From Betaproteobacteria bacterium (GTDB lineage: Bacteria; Pseudomonadota; Gammaproteobacteria; Burkholderiales; SG8-39), in contig JAJDNJ010000001.1 of NCBI GenBank assembly GCA_022340705.1, positions 1 through 41,308 on the forward strand: 41,308 nt of DNA, in the 5' to 3' direction. Under the pieces are notes generated by a model that was given only the letters and a program-made list of their open reading frames with translations, was not told the DNA's origin and ran no database searches. The stretch's first letter is position 1; every line of letters begins with the position of its first letter. The translations under genes were made by a program, and so were the position numbers. Positions 19,640 to 26,690 of the stretch are shown in pieces.

Positions 19640-20569
19640 TCAGGATGTCCGGCGCGGATCGAACGCAAGGTCGCGCGCCATGGTCTCGTACAGTTCCTTC
19701 GCCTTCGGCGTCGTCGCCTCGGGAACGACGACCCGGATTTCGAGCATCAGGTCGCCCGGCGGATCGCTCGGAATGCCGCGCCCGCGCACGCGCAGCACGC
19801 GCCCGCTCTGCGAGCCTGCCGGTATACGGACCTGAAGTTGGCCGTCGGGTACCTCGACCGGAACCACCGCGCCGAGCGCGGCTTCCCAGGGCGCGACCGG
19901 CAGCGCGACGTGCAGATCCCGCCCATCGACGCGAAAGCGCCCGTGCGGCCGGAACTGCACTTCGAGCAGCAGGTCGCCCGCCTTGCCCTCACCCATCCCG
20001 GGCGAGCCCTGCCCGGCGAGGCGGATGATCTGGCCTTCCCGGATGCCCTTCGGAATCTTGACGTTCAGCGTGCGGCTGTCGACCGCAACCCGTCCCTGGG
20101 CGTCGACGCGCGGTACGCGTAGCGTGACCTGGCGCACCGCGCCGCGGTAGGCATCGTCCAGATCGAGCAGGATCCTGGCGTGGTGATCCTCGCCGCGCAT
20201 CCGGAACGCGCCACCGCGCGCGCCGCCCATATGCCCGAAGAGCTCGGAAAAGAAGTCACTGAACTGCGCCGCCTCCGCGTCCGAGAAGCCGCGCCCCGAA
20301 AACTCGAAGCCCGCGTCCCAGCCCGGCGGCGCGTGGAATTCCTGGCCGGGCCGGTAGCCGCGGCCGAGCTGGTCGTAGGCCGCGCGCTTCTCGGCGTCCG
20401 AGAGCACGGCGTAGGCCTCGTTCACTTCCTGCATGCGCGTCTGCGCGTCCGCCTCCTTGGAGACGTCCGGGTGGTACTTGCGGGCGAGCTTGCGGTAGGC
20501 CTTCTTGATCTCGTCGATCGTGGCCTCGCGCGATACGCCCAAGGTCTTGTAATAGTCCCTGTACTCCAC
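19640..20569 (-). CDS. cbpA: Curved DNA-binding protein / DnaJ-type co-chaperone CbpA
   Basis: A 309-residue protein. It has an N-terminal J-domain with catalytic HPD at residues 33-35, a Gly/Phe-rich linker (FSDFFSELFGHMGGARGGAF) and a C-terminal peptide-binding domain (HARILLDLDDAYRGAVRQVT through LMLEIRVVVPEA). The Cys-rich zinc domain of DnaJ is missing, which is typical of CbpA. It stimulates DnaK ATPase and binds curved DNA. The start codon is GTG at 20569, with AGGA nine bases before. It is the first gene of a cbpA-cbpM operon, divergent from two hsp20 genes. Its upstream region carries a sigma32-like promoter. Confidence 0.93.
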   Translation of the reverse strand: MEYRDYYKTLGVSREATIDEIKKAYRKLARKYHPDVSKEADAQTRMQEVNEAYAVLSDAEKRAAYDQLGRGYRPGQEFHAPPGWDAGFEFSGRGFSDAEAAQFSDFFSELFGHMGGARGGAFRMRGEDHHARILLDLDDAYRGAVRQVTLRVPRVDAQGRVAVDSRTLNVKIPKGIREGQIIRLAGQGSPGMGEGKAGDLLLEVQFRPHGRFRVDGRDLHVALPVAPWEAALGAVVPVEVPDGQLQVRIPAGSQSGRVLRVRGRGIPSDPPGDLMLEIRVVVPEATTPKAKELYETMARDLAFDPRRTS

Positions 20570-20623
20570 GCGCGTCCTGTCGGCTGAGGTCCGGGCGGCC
20601 GGGCCGGCCGCCGAATGATGCTA

Positions 20624-20651
20624 TCTCGGGGCGCGCCTCGGGCAATTCAAG
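20624..20651 (-). promoter_or_regulatory. Sigma32-like heat-shock promoter for cbpA-cbpM
   Basis: Minus strand: CTTGAA at 20646-20651, a 14-base spacer, then CCCCGAGA at 20624-20631. The -35 matches the sigma32 consensus fully; the -10 keeps the CCCC core but not the following AT, so it is weaker than the promoter on the other strand. The expected 5' leader for cbpA is about 48 bases. Confidence 0.5.
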
Positions 20652-20654
20652 GTA

Positions 20655-20681
20655 TTGAAACCTGCCGCTGGCCCCCCATTT
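20655..20681 (+). promoter_or_regulatory. Sigma32-like heat-shock promoter for the two hsp20 genes
   Basis: Plus strand: TTGAAA at 20655-20660, a 13-base spacer, then CCCCATTT at 20674-20681, a near-perfect match to CTTGAAA / CCCCATNT. Its -35 element lies four bases from the -35 of the divergent cbpA promoter, and the two form the inverted repeat TTCAA-GGTA-TTGAA (20646-20659). The leader to the hsp20 ATG is about 50 bases. Confidence 0.78.
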
Positions 20682-20737
20682 TCCATGCCATCGGGGCGCC
20701 CCGAACGGCACCCCAACCGACACCTTGGAGGATGACG

Positions 20738-21175
20738 ATGGACTTCTCGCTCTTTCCGCGCGACGTGTTCGCGGACCTGGACCGCCTGCAGCGCCAGATG
20801 CAGCAGGCCTTCGAATTCTCGCCGAGCATCCGCGGCTTCGCGCGCGGCGGATTTCCCGCGCTGAACGTGGGCGGCACGCCGCAATCGGTCGAAATTTACG
20901 CCTACGTGCCCGGCGTCGATCCTTCCAGCATCGAGGTCAACCTCGAGCGCGGCGTGCTCACCCTGTCGGGCGAGCGCAAGTCTGCGCTCGAAGGGCTCGG
21001 TGCGAAGGATACGGTGCATATCGAAGAACGCTTCGCCGGCAAGTTCCGCCGTGTGGTGACGCTGAGCGACGACCTCGATCCGGACTCGGTCGAGGCACGC
21101 TGCAAGGACGGGTTGCTGCACATCAGCGTCAAGCGCAAGGCGGCCGCGCAGCCGAGGCGCGTGACCATCCAGTAA
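20738..21175 (+). CDS. Hsp20-family small heat-shock protein, first copy
   Basis: A 145-residue protein with a complete alpha-crystallin domain: VGGTPQSVEIYAYVPGVDPS, then NLERGVLTLSGERK, HIEERFAGKFRRVVTLSDDL and CKDGLLHISVKRK, ending in RRVTIQ. GVLTLSGER is the family signature. It prevents aggregation of unfolded proteins in the cytoplasm, without ATP. ATG 20738 is chosen because GGAGG at 20727-20731 sits six bases before it; ATG 20732 is too close. The second hsp20 follows 14 bases after the stop. The C-terminal VTI is a possible short IXI-type anchor. Confidence 0.93.
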   Translation: MDFSLFPRDVFADLDRLQRQMQQAFEFSPSIRGFARGGFPALNVGGTPQSVEIYAYVPGVDPSSIEVNLERGVLTLSGERKSALEGLGAKDTVHIEERFAGKFRRVVTLSDDLDPDSVEARCKDGLLHISVKRKAAAQPRRVTIQ

Positions 21176-21189
21176 ACGGAGGACAGGCC

Positions 21190-21561
21190 ATGGACGAAAG
21201 CAAGCTGACCCGCGAGGCAAAGCGCGACGAACCCGCACTGCTGCCCCCGGTGGACGTGATCGAGGATGCCTCGGGCATCACGCTGTACGCGGACCTGCCC
21301 GGGGTGCCGAAGGACAAGCTCGACGTGCAGGTCGAGGCCGACACGCTGACCATCTCGGGCGAGATGGCTGTTGCCATGCCGCAGGGCATGGCCGCCACCC
21401 ATGCCGAGGTCAGCCTGCCCCGCTATCGGCGCACGTTCACGTTGTCCAAGGAGCTCGACCCGGAGAAGCTCTCGGCCGAACTCAAGAACGGCGTGCTCAA
21501 GCTGCGCATCGAAAAGGCGGTGCACGCGCAGCCGCGCAAGGTGCAGATCAAGGTCGGCTGA
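21190..21561 (+). CDS. Hsp20-family small heat-shock protein, second copy
   Basis: A 123-residue protein. Its alpha-crystallin domain starts PPVDVIEDASGITLYADLPG and continues with DTLTISGEM, YRRTFTLSKELDPEKL and LKNGVLKLRIEKAVHAQPRK, ending VQIKV. This IXI-like end would dock to the partner's groove. The N-terminal arm is only 18 residues and mostly charged, much shorter than in the first copy. Such paired class A/class B Hsp20s often form mixed oligomers. It has the purine-rich GGAGGACAGG before the ATG and is co-transcribed with the first copy. Confidence 0.92.
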   Translation: MDESKLTREAKRDEPALLPPVDVIEDASGITLYADLPGVPKDKLDVQVEADTLTISGEMAVAMPQGMAATHAEVSLPRYRRTFTLSKELDPEKLSAELKNGVLKLRIEKAVHAQPRKVQIKVG

Positions 21562-21632
21562 CGCCGGCGGCGACGCAGCGCGCCCGCGTACGGCGCGTGC
21601 CGAAGCCGTTCGCGCCGGACGGCGCGCGGACG

Positions 21633-22232
21633 TTAGGCGCGGCGCCTGCCGCCGAGGTGGGAATCGATCAACGCATCGGCGGCACGTCCGGCGCTGCGCG
21701 CCGGCATCCGCACACCCAGAACCGTGCTGACCTGAGCGCCCTCCATCAGAAGGAACAGCTCGTCGGCAAGCAAGGCCGCGTCCCGTGCGCCGGTTGCCTC
21801 GCACAGGGCCGCGAGACGCGCGCGCAGCTTGACCTTGTGACGCTCGATCACCCGCTTGGCGGGATGATCGTTCTCAGTGATCTCGACGGCGGCATTCGCC
21901 ATCGGGCAGCCTCTCGCAGCGGGATCGGAGACGTGCTTGGCGAGCAGCGCGAACGCCGCCTGAAGCTGCTTGCGCGGCTTGCCGGGATGCTTCTGCGACA
22001 TCGCATCCCAGGCCTGCCAGAACTTCGCGTCGTGGTCACGCAGCCACTCGGCGACCAGCGCATCCTTGGAAGGAAAGCTCCGGTACAGGCTCATCTTGGT
22101 CGTCTCGGCCCGGGTGGCGATCGCGTCGATCCCGACGGCGCGAATCCCCTTGCGGTAAAAGAGCTCGGAGGCGGTGTCGAAAATGCGCTTGCGCGCGCTG
22201 GGCTGCGTCGGGTGGCGTTTCTTCCTGGCCAT
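21633..22232 (-). CDS. TetR-family transcriptional regulator
   Basis: A 199-residue protein. The N-terminal helix-turn-helix is clear: RKRIFDTASELFYRKGIRAV then GIDAIATRAETTKMSLYRSF. The C-terminal domain contains RGCPMANAAVEITENDHPAK, matching the TetR C-terminal group that contains a conserved Cys-Pro-Met (C-terminal 16-like). ATG 22232 gives the standard start of a few basic residues before the first helix. Its upstream region carries two copies of TGACCGGTC palindromes, likely its own operators. It is convergent with the hsp20 genes and divergent from a run of small genes. Its ligand is unknown. Confidence 0.9.
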   Translation of the reverse strand: MARKKRHPTQPSARKRIFDTASELFYRKGIRAVGIDAIATRAETTKMSLYRSFPSKDALVAEWLRDHDAKFWQAWDAMSQKHPGKPRKQLQAAFALLAKHVSDPAARGCPMANAAVEITENDHPAKRVIERHKVKLRARLAALCEATGARDAALLADELFLLMEGAQVSTVLGVRMPARSAGRAADALIDSHLGGRRRA

Positions 22233-22247
22233 CGGAGACGGTTGTCC

Positions 22248-22276
22248 TTGACATGTGAGTGACCGGTCAGTATCGT
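22248..22276 (+). promoter_or_regulatory. Sigma70-like promoter with an operator in its spacer
   Basis: TTGACA at 22248-22253 and TATCGT at 22271-22276 are separated by 17 bases. The -35 is a consensus hexamer, and the -10 matches TATAAT at four of six positions. The palindrome TGACCGGTCA fills the spacer, so a repressor bound there would block polymerase. It points toward the hypothetical gene at 22422, with a leader of about 140 bases. Confidence 0.5.
22260..22269. promoter_or_regulatory. Operator-like palindrome 1 (TGACCGGTCA)
   Basis: A perfect 10-base palindrome, TGACCGGTCA, 28 bases upstream of the TetR start and inside the spacer of the rightward promoter. A near-identical copy lies 34 bases away. 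TetR proteins often bind such sites, so this is the likely autoregulatory operator. That is an inference from position and repetition. Confidence 0.55.
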
Positions 22277-22293
22277 AGCACGCAGTCCGCAAG

Positions 22294-22303
22294 TGACCGG
22301 TCG
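22294..22303. promoter_or_regulatory. Operator-like palindrome 2 (TGACCGGTCG)
   Basis: Second copy of the upstream site, matching 9 of 10 bases. Both copies are preceded by AG or GAG and contain TGACCGGTC. The 34-base spacing is slightly over three helical turns, so both dimers would lie on about the same DNA face. Confidence 0.5.
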
Positions 22304-22421
22304 ATCGTTCGTCGCCCCCGCAGGACCCGGTCCGTACCTTCCCTGTCTCTGCAGTCGGGCATCGGCTCGACTGACCCATGTCTAACGCCCGAGCGCCGGG
22401 CGGCACCTTGAGGGCTTCCGC

Positions 22422-22919
22422 ATGCCACAGGATCTGAGCGCCGAGCTCGGCAAACTGCTCGATCAGTACGATGCGAACCGTCGCGCGCTGGACGAGCGCA
22501 AGCGGCAAGTCAAAAGGGATGAGGACGGTTTTCTCGATGGCTTCGCACAGCTCAGGGCAGGCGTGATCCGGCCCGTGTTCGAGGCAAGCGGCGCGATCCT
22601 GAAGGCGCGCGGGCACGACTCCGACATTCTCGAACGCGAGTCCGCGCGCGAGCCGGGCGGCAAGGTCAGCGAGGCGTCCATCGCGATCCAGGTCATGCCC
22701 GCCGGCATGGAAGCCTCGCCGCAGGTCAACGCGCAGTTCCCGTCGCTCGCCTTTGTCACGCGCCACTACAACCGGACCGTGTGCGTCCTCGCGACGAACG
22801 CGGTGCCCAAACCCAGCGGCGCGGCCGGCTCGAGGGGCGATTACCAGTTGGCCCAGATCGACACGGCACTCGTTCAGGACGAGCTCCTGAAGCTGATCGC
22901 CGGCATGGTCAACAAATAG
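22422..22919 (+). CDS. Hypothetical protein next to TetR regulator
   Basis: A 165-residue protein that I do not recognise. The N-terminal 50 residues are highly charged and likely helical (LLDQYDANRRALDERKRQVK). The centre has short beta-like stretches (KVSEASIAIQVMPAGM, FPSLAFVTRHYNRTVCVLAT), and the end is another helix (LVQDELLKLIAGMVNK). No signal peptide or membrane segment is seen. TTGAGGG eight bases before the ATG supports the start. It is the first gene downstream of the operator-containing promoter, so it is the best candidate target of the TetR regulator. Confidence 0.72.
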   Translation: MPQDLSAELGKLLDQYDANRRALDERKRQVKRDEDGFLDGFAQLRAGVIRPVFEASGAILKARGHDSDILERESAREPGGKVSEASIAIQVMPAGMEASPQVNAQFPSLAFVTRHYNRTVCVLATNAVPKPSGAAGSRGDYQLAQIDTALVQDELLKLIAGMVNK

Positions 22920-23048
22920 ATGGACTCGTCGCTTGTTACTGGCGCCAGCGCCACGTCAATCGACGGCACACGGAATTGCGGCACGGGAACCGTAGCCGAC
23001 CACGCGGCCGACCCGCCGCGAGCGACACCAAGCCACAGGAGATACTAG

Positions 23049-23189
23049 ATGCCCAAGGGACAGCAACGAAGCAATCGTGAAGCGAAGAAACCCAAGCAGA
23101 CGAAGCAGACGGTCGTCACGGGGGCACGCACGACAACGACGCCAGCGCCACCGCGATGGCCGACTCCGGCGCTCCGCAAGAAAACATAG
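23049..23189 (+). CDS. Small basic protein (MPKGQQRSNREAKKPK)
   Basis: A 46-residue ORF starting at 23049 after the ribosome-binding site AGGAGA, seven bases upstream. The N terminus, MPKGQQRSNREAKKPKQ, is Lys/Arg-rich. As I recall it resembles small uncharacterised proteins of proteobacteria beginning MPKGQxRSNxEAKKPK. The second half is Thr/Pro/Ala-rich and ends RKKT. The protein is strongly basic and probably binds nucleic acid or a ribosome-like partner, which is a guess from charge alone. It is followed by 72 non-coding bases. Confidence 0.68.
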   Translation: MPKGQQRSNREAKKPKQTKQTVVTGARTTTTPAPPRWPTPALRKKT

Positions 23190-23261
23190 TGGACGTGCGC
23201 AGCGCGATCGGCTGCCTGTTCGGCCCGAGGCGCTGATGCGCGCAACGCAATAGGACATCGC

Positions 23262-23624
23262 ATGAGCTTCAAGAAATTCATGGCCAGGGCGCTCCAGCCC
23301 CCCGAAGACGGCGAGGCGCGGCCTGCGTCCGAGCCTGCCGAGGCAATGCAGGAGCGCGCGTCGCCTATGACCAAGGCGCAGTTCGAGAAGCATCTCATCG
23401 AGCGCATGAACGCCTTGCTCGCCGAGGCGGACGAGCGAAAAGGTCTGGCCATCTTCGCCAACGTCGTGACGTGGAAACTGGCCGTTCTCTGCCAGCATTC
23501 CGGTCCGGGCGCGACCGGACACATCGTGCGGCTCTTGGGCGGGCACCTTGAACACCTGGTCGAAGTCGAGCGGGGACAGCGCGAAGCGCAAGCCGCGAGG
23601 AAACGAGGCGACCTGCCAAGCTGA
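23262..23624 (+). CDS. Hypothetical protein
   Basis: A 120-residue protein not assigned to a family. The first 35 residues are rich in Glu, Pro and Ala and look disordered. Residues 36-110 are probably helical, with KAQFEKHLIERMNALLAEAD, IFANVVTWKLAVLCQHSGPG and HIVRLLGGHLEHLVEVERGQ. There is one Cys and no signal peptide or membrane segment. The ATG at 23262 has no strong ribosome-binding site. It lies 47 bases before the cupin gene, in the same direction. Confidence 0.68.
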   Translation: MSFKKFMARALQPPEDGEARPASEPAEAMQERASPMTKAQFEKHLIERMNALLAEADERKGLAIFANVVTWKLAVLCQHSGPGATGHIVRLLGGHLEHLVEVERGQREAQAARKRGDLPS

Positions 23625-23670
23625 GCCCGCGGCGGGGGTATGCTTGGCTTTTCCCGCGAGGCAGCCACCC

Positions 23671-24033
23671 ATGAAAGCCGCTCACAACGCCGACCGCGAG
23701 CCAATCGCGGTGCGTTCGATCGAGAACGCCGAGGTCTACGGCGAGGCGTTGCACGTCAAGCCGCTGATCGCGGGCGACGCGATGACACTGCTCGAGATCC
23801 GCTACGCCGCGGGCAGCGGCGCGCCGCCGCATGTGCACGATCACGAGTCGGTGGTCTACGTCGTGCGCGGTCGCGTCAAAACGACGATCGGAAGCGAAAC
23901 GCACACGCTCGGCCCCGGCGACGCCTGCCGCCACCCGGCAGGGGAGCCGCACGGTCTCGAAGCCCTGGAAGACAGCCTGATCGTCGAGATCAAGTCACCT
24001 CCGCCGCACCTCGGCGATTTGTTTGGCAGCTGA
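23671..24033 (+). CDS. Cupin-domain protein
   Basis: A 120-residue single cupin barrel. Motif 1 is GSGAPPHVHDHESVVYVVRG with two His and a Glu as metal ligands; motif 2 is GDACRHPAGEPHGLEALED, which provides the last His. Such small cupins bind a metal and may be dioxygenases, isomerases or sugar-binding sensors. The ATG at 23671 precedes MKAAHNADREPIAVRS, a normal family start. An upstream in-frame extension is ignored because it overlaps the previous gene. The substrate is not predictable. Confidence 0.85.
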   Translation: MKAAHNADREPIAVRSIENAEVYGEALHVKPLIAGDAMTLLEIRYAAGSGAPPHVHDHESVVYVVRGRVKTTIGSETHTLGPGDACRHPAGEPHGLEALEDSLIVEIKSPPPHLGDLFGS

Positions 24034-24068
24034 GACGAGACGCGCGTGCGCGGGGCGTATACTGCTCC

Positions 24069-24245
24069 ATGACCCGAGAAAAGACCGCCTTGACCGACCA
24101 GGCCTATATCGCCGCCTACAAAAAACTCGCGAACGAGTACGACGACAACCAGCTCAGCATGCAGGAGTATCTGTCGGCACTCGAAACATTGAAGGCGCGC
24201 TATCTGAAGGGTCGAACGAGCACGGCGCTACCGGTCGTCGTCTAG
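24069..24245 (+). CDS. Small hypothetical protein, 58 residues
   Basis: A short acidic/basic helical protein: LTDQAYIAAYKKLANEYDDN, then QLSMQEYLSALETLKARYLK, then a hydrophobic end. The pattern of helical heptads suggests a two-helix hairpin or a partner-binding protein. It starts 35 bases after the cupin stop and ends 13 bases from the convergent 2Fe-2S gene. No family is recognised and no clear ribosome-binding site is seen. Confidence 0.55.
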   Translation: MTREKTALTDQAYIAAYKKLANEYDDNQLSMQEYLSALETLKARYLKGRTSTALPVVV

Positions 24246-24258
24246 CCGCGCAAGCGGG

Positions 24259-24591
24259 CTACACGCCGCTCAGGCGCTCATTCGGCGGCGCGATCTCGGT
24301 GACGAGGTCGCGTACGAGCCGCTTGTTCGGCAGCGGCTCGATCCGCATCGTTCCTTCGTGCAGCCGTGCGGTGCAGGCATACGCCGTCTTGCCATCGATG
24401 CGCACCATGCATTCCTTGCAGGTATTTGCGTTGGTGCAGGAATAGCGGATCGCGAGCGTAGCGTCGCGGTGCGAGCGGATCCAGCGCAGCGCATCGAGCA
24501 CCGACTGCCCCGGCTCGAACGGCACCGTCCAGCGCTCCTCACGCGGCGCGTCACCCGGTGTGCCGCGGCAGACGACGAGCGTGACGTTCAT
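24259..24591 (-). CDS. Small 2Fe-2S protein, SdhB N-terminal-like
   Basis: A 110-residue protein resembling only the plant-type ferredoxin half of succinate dehydrogenase/fumarate reductase iron-sulfur subunits. Cluster ligands are Cys52, Cys58, Cys61 and Cys73 (SCTNANTCKECMVRIDGKTA then YAC). The first spacing is C-x5-C, one longer than the C-x4-C of standard SdhB. The C-terminal 4Fe-4S/3Fe-4S domain is missing, and the gene ends cleanly, so this is a genuine short form. It starts four bases after the flavoprotein stop, so the two are almost certainly a heterodimer. No membrane anchor gene (SdhC/D) is present. Confidence 0.85.
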   Translation of the reverse strand: MNVTLVVCRGTPGDAPREERWTVPFEPGQSVLDALRWIRSHRDATLAIRYSCTNANTCKECMVRIDGKTAYACTARLHEGTMRIEPLPNKRLVRDLVTEIAPPNERLSGV

Positions 24592-24595
24592 GGAT

Positions 24596-26275
24596 TCATT
24601 GCGGCGTCGCGTGCCGTTCGATGCGCAGCGATCCGCGCTCGAGTGTCAGCAGCTGATTGACACGCCAGGCATCATCCAGCCCGGGGTGATCCTCGCGCTG
24701 GTGCGCACCGCGCGACTCGGTACGCGCAAGCGCTGCCGCCGCGACGCACTCGCCCACCCGCGTCATGGTGTGCAGGTCGTGCCAGTCCGCAAGCGCGCCG
24801 TCGTAAGGACGTCCCGTCTGCGGCTTGCGCGACGACAGCTCGGCGCGCAGCGCGCCAAGCCGCGCGAGCGCGCGCTCGAGGCTCGCCGCCGTGCGAAACG
24901 GGCCAACGTCGTCCTGCATCGTCGCCTGCAGTTGCTCGACCATCGCTGCGGGATTGAAATCGGGCGCTGCATTTCCCTCCCTCAGTCGATCCGTTTCGCC
25001 GCGAAACGCAGATGCGTCGGCGCGCGTGGCACCGGCCTCTGCCTGCGCGGCGGCCGAGGCGCCCGCCGCGCACCCGAACACCAGCGCTTCGGTGATCGCG
25101 TTGCCCGACAGGCGGTTCGCGCCGTTCGCCCCGCCCACCGCCTCACCTGCCGCAAACAGGCCCGGCACGCGCGTCGCCATCGACGCGTCCACTCGCACGC
25201 CCCCCATGTGGTAGTGCGCGATCGGCGCGACCTCGATCGCCTGCCTGGTGAGGTCGATGCCGTTCGCGGCGAGGCGGTCGATCACCGGACCGCCCGCGGC
25301 GCGCAGCTCGGCCTCCGAGCAATGCTCGAACGACAGATAGGCGCCGCCGTGCGGCGAGCCGCGCCCGGCCTCGACTTCCTTGACGATCGCAAAGGTCGCG
25401 ACGTCGCGCGTCACGATATAGCGCCCCTCGTCCTTCGAGCCGTAGCGGTCGATAAACTCTTCGCGCTGGCCGTTCAGCAGCCGCCCGCCGAGCTTGTAAC
25501 GGAACGGGTCCCACATGATCGGATCCATCCCGACCAAGCGCGGGGCGAGGTGTCCGATCGGAAAGAACTGCACGAACTCCATGTCGATCAGCTCGGCGCC
25601 TGCGGCGAGCGCGAGCGCGTAGCCGTCACCCATCATGTTGGCCGAGGCGCTGTTGCGATGGTACATGCGCGTGAGACCCCCGGTGGCGACGACCGTCGCG
25701 CCGGCGGCAATCGACACCGTCCGGCCGCTCGACAGATGCAGCCCGACCGCGCCGACGCAATCTCCGGCGCGCAGCGCGAGGGCGGTGACCAGCAGGTCGC
25801 CGACGCGACGAATCTCCGGGATTCGGTTGAGCTGCACGCGCAGCGTCTTCGACACCGCCGGACCCGTGTTGAGGAAATCGACGTACACGCAGCGCGGCCG
25901 GTCGTGTCCCGGCGCGAAGGCGCGCTTGTAGGCGCCGTCCTCGCGCGCCCAGCCCACCCCCCAGGCATCCATCTCGCGTATGCGCGCCGGGCCTTCTTCG
26001 CACAGCAGACGCGCGATCGCCGGATCGCACAGCCCGCGCCCAGCGGCCAACGTGTCCACGTAATGATGCTCCGGATGGTCGAGTCCGCCCTCCTCGAGCC
26101 CGACCGCGACCGTCATCTGTGCCATCACCGTCGCGCCGCCGCGCCCGATCAGGCTGCGATCGACGAGGATCACGCGGCGTCCGCGCCTTGCCGCCTCGAT
26201 CGCCGCGTACATGCCCGCGCCGCCCGAGCCGATGACGAGAACGTCGGTGCTCAGATGCACTGTGTCGACGGGCAT
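24596..26275 (-). CDS. SdhA/FrdA-like FAD flavoprotein
   Basis: A 559-residue protein started at ATG 26275 (MPVDTVHLSTDVLVIGSGGA). The dinucleotide-binding GSGGAG is at residues 16-21, GRGGATVMAQM at the flavin-binding loop, HYHMGGVRVD matches the substrate-binding His of SdhA, and GANRLSGNAITEALVFG matches the catalytic Arg segment. The usual His that covalently binds FAD is not at GRGGAT, so FAD is probably non-covalent, as in soluble fumarate reductases and aspartate oxidases. The C-terminal helical domain is present. It is co-translated with the 2Fe-2S gene. The substrate is unknown; a dicarboxylate or similar unsaturated acid is plausible. Confidence 0.87.
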   Translation of the reverse strand: MPVDTVHLSTDVLVIGSGGAGMYAAIEAARRGRRVILVDRSLIGRGGATVMAQMTVAVGLEEGGLDHPEHHYVDTLAAGRGLCDPAIARLLCEEGPARIREMDAWGVGWAREDGAYKRAFAPGHDRPRCVYVDFLNTGPAVSKTLRVQLNRIPEIRRVGDLLVTALALRAGDCVGAVGLHLSSGRTVSIAAGATVVATGGLTRMYHRNSASANMMGDGYALALAAGAELIDMEFVQFFPIGHLAPRLVGMDPIMWDPFRYKLGGRLLNGQREEFIDRYGSKDEGRYIVTRDVATFAIVKEVEAGRGSPHGGAYLSFEHCSEAELRAAGGPVIDRLAANGIDLTRQAIEVAPIAHYHMGGVRVDASMATRVPGLFAAGEAVGGANGANRLSGNAITEALVFGCAAGASAAAQAEAGATRADASAFRGETDRLREGNAAPDFNPAAMVEQLQATMQDDVGPFRTAASLERALARLGALRAELSSRKPQTGRPYDGALADWHDLHTMTRVGECVAAAALARTESRGAHQREDHPGLDDAWRVNQLLTLERGSLRIERHATPQ

Positions 26276-26358
26276 GGCGTTCGGGCGCTCCGGCTTGCTT
26301 GGGACCTGTGATCGAGTGTAGCGTGAACGCCCGCCAGGCACAGCGAGGGGAGGAGCCG

Positions 26359-26673
26359 ATGTCCGCCTGTTTCATCGTGCGCGCACAGGTCGTCGACGCG
26401 GCGGTGGAGGACGAATTCGACCACTGGTACCAGAACGAGCACCTGCCCGACGCGTTCAGGGCCTTCAAGGCGCAGCGCGCCTGGCGTGCATGGAGCGAGA
26501 TCGAGCCCTCGGTGCACTACGCCGTCTACGAATTCGACGACGTCGAGGCGGCGCGCGCCATCCCGGGATCGGCCGCGCTGAAGAGGCTGGTCGCCGAGTT
26601 TGACCGCATGTGGGGCGACAAGGTGACCCGCGTGCGCGATATCGTCGATGTCGTGCAAACGATCGATGGGTGA
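26359..26673 (+). CDS. EthD-like small protein (dimeric alpha-beta barrel)
   Basis: A 104-residue protein starting at ATG 26359 after GAGGGGAGGAG. The layout MSACFIVRAQVVDAAVEDEF, DHWYQNEHLPDAFRAFKA, ending DKVTRVRDIVDVVQ, suggests the ferredoxin-like dimeric alpha-beta barrel fold of EthD/DUF4286-type proteins. Many of these sit beside hydrocarbon or ether-degrading enzymes and act as small monooxygenases or shuttle proteins. Its stop is 17 bases before an epoxide hydrolase gene, consistent with a catabolic operon. The exact function is not known. Confidence 0.75.
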   Translation: MSACFIVRAQVVDAAVEDEFDHWYQNEHLPDAFRAFKAQRAWRAWSEIEPSVHYAVYEFDDVEAARAIPGSAALKRLVAEFDRMWGDKVTRVRDIVDVVQTIDG

Positions 26674-26690
26674 TTTTGCGCGGCGCCGCC

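Noticed and set aside
17504-20122. An 872-codon plus-strand open frame
   Set aside because: It runs antisense to the ABC binding protein and cbpA/cbpM genes and out of frame through the aldolase; the real genes have strong motifs and ribosome-binding sites.
24243-24261. Hairpin across the convergent stops of the 58-residue gene and the 2Fe-2S gene
   Set aside because: The stem is imperfect and there is no T tract; it could be chance in GC-rich DNA.
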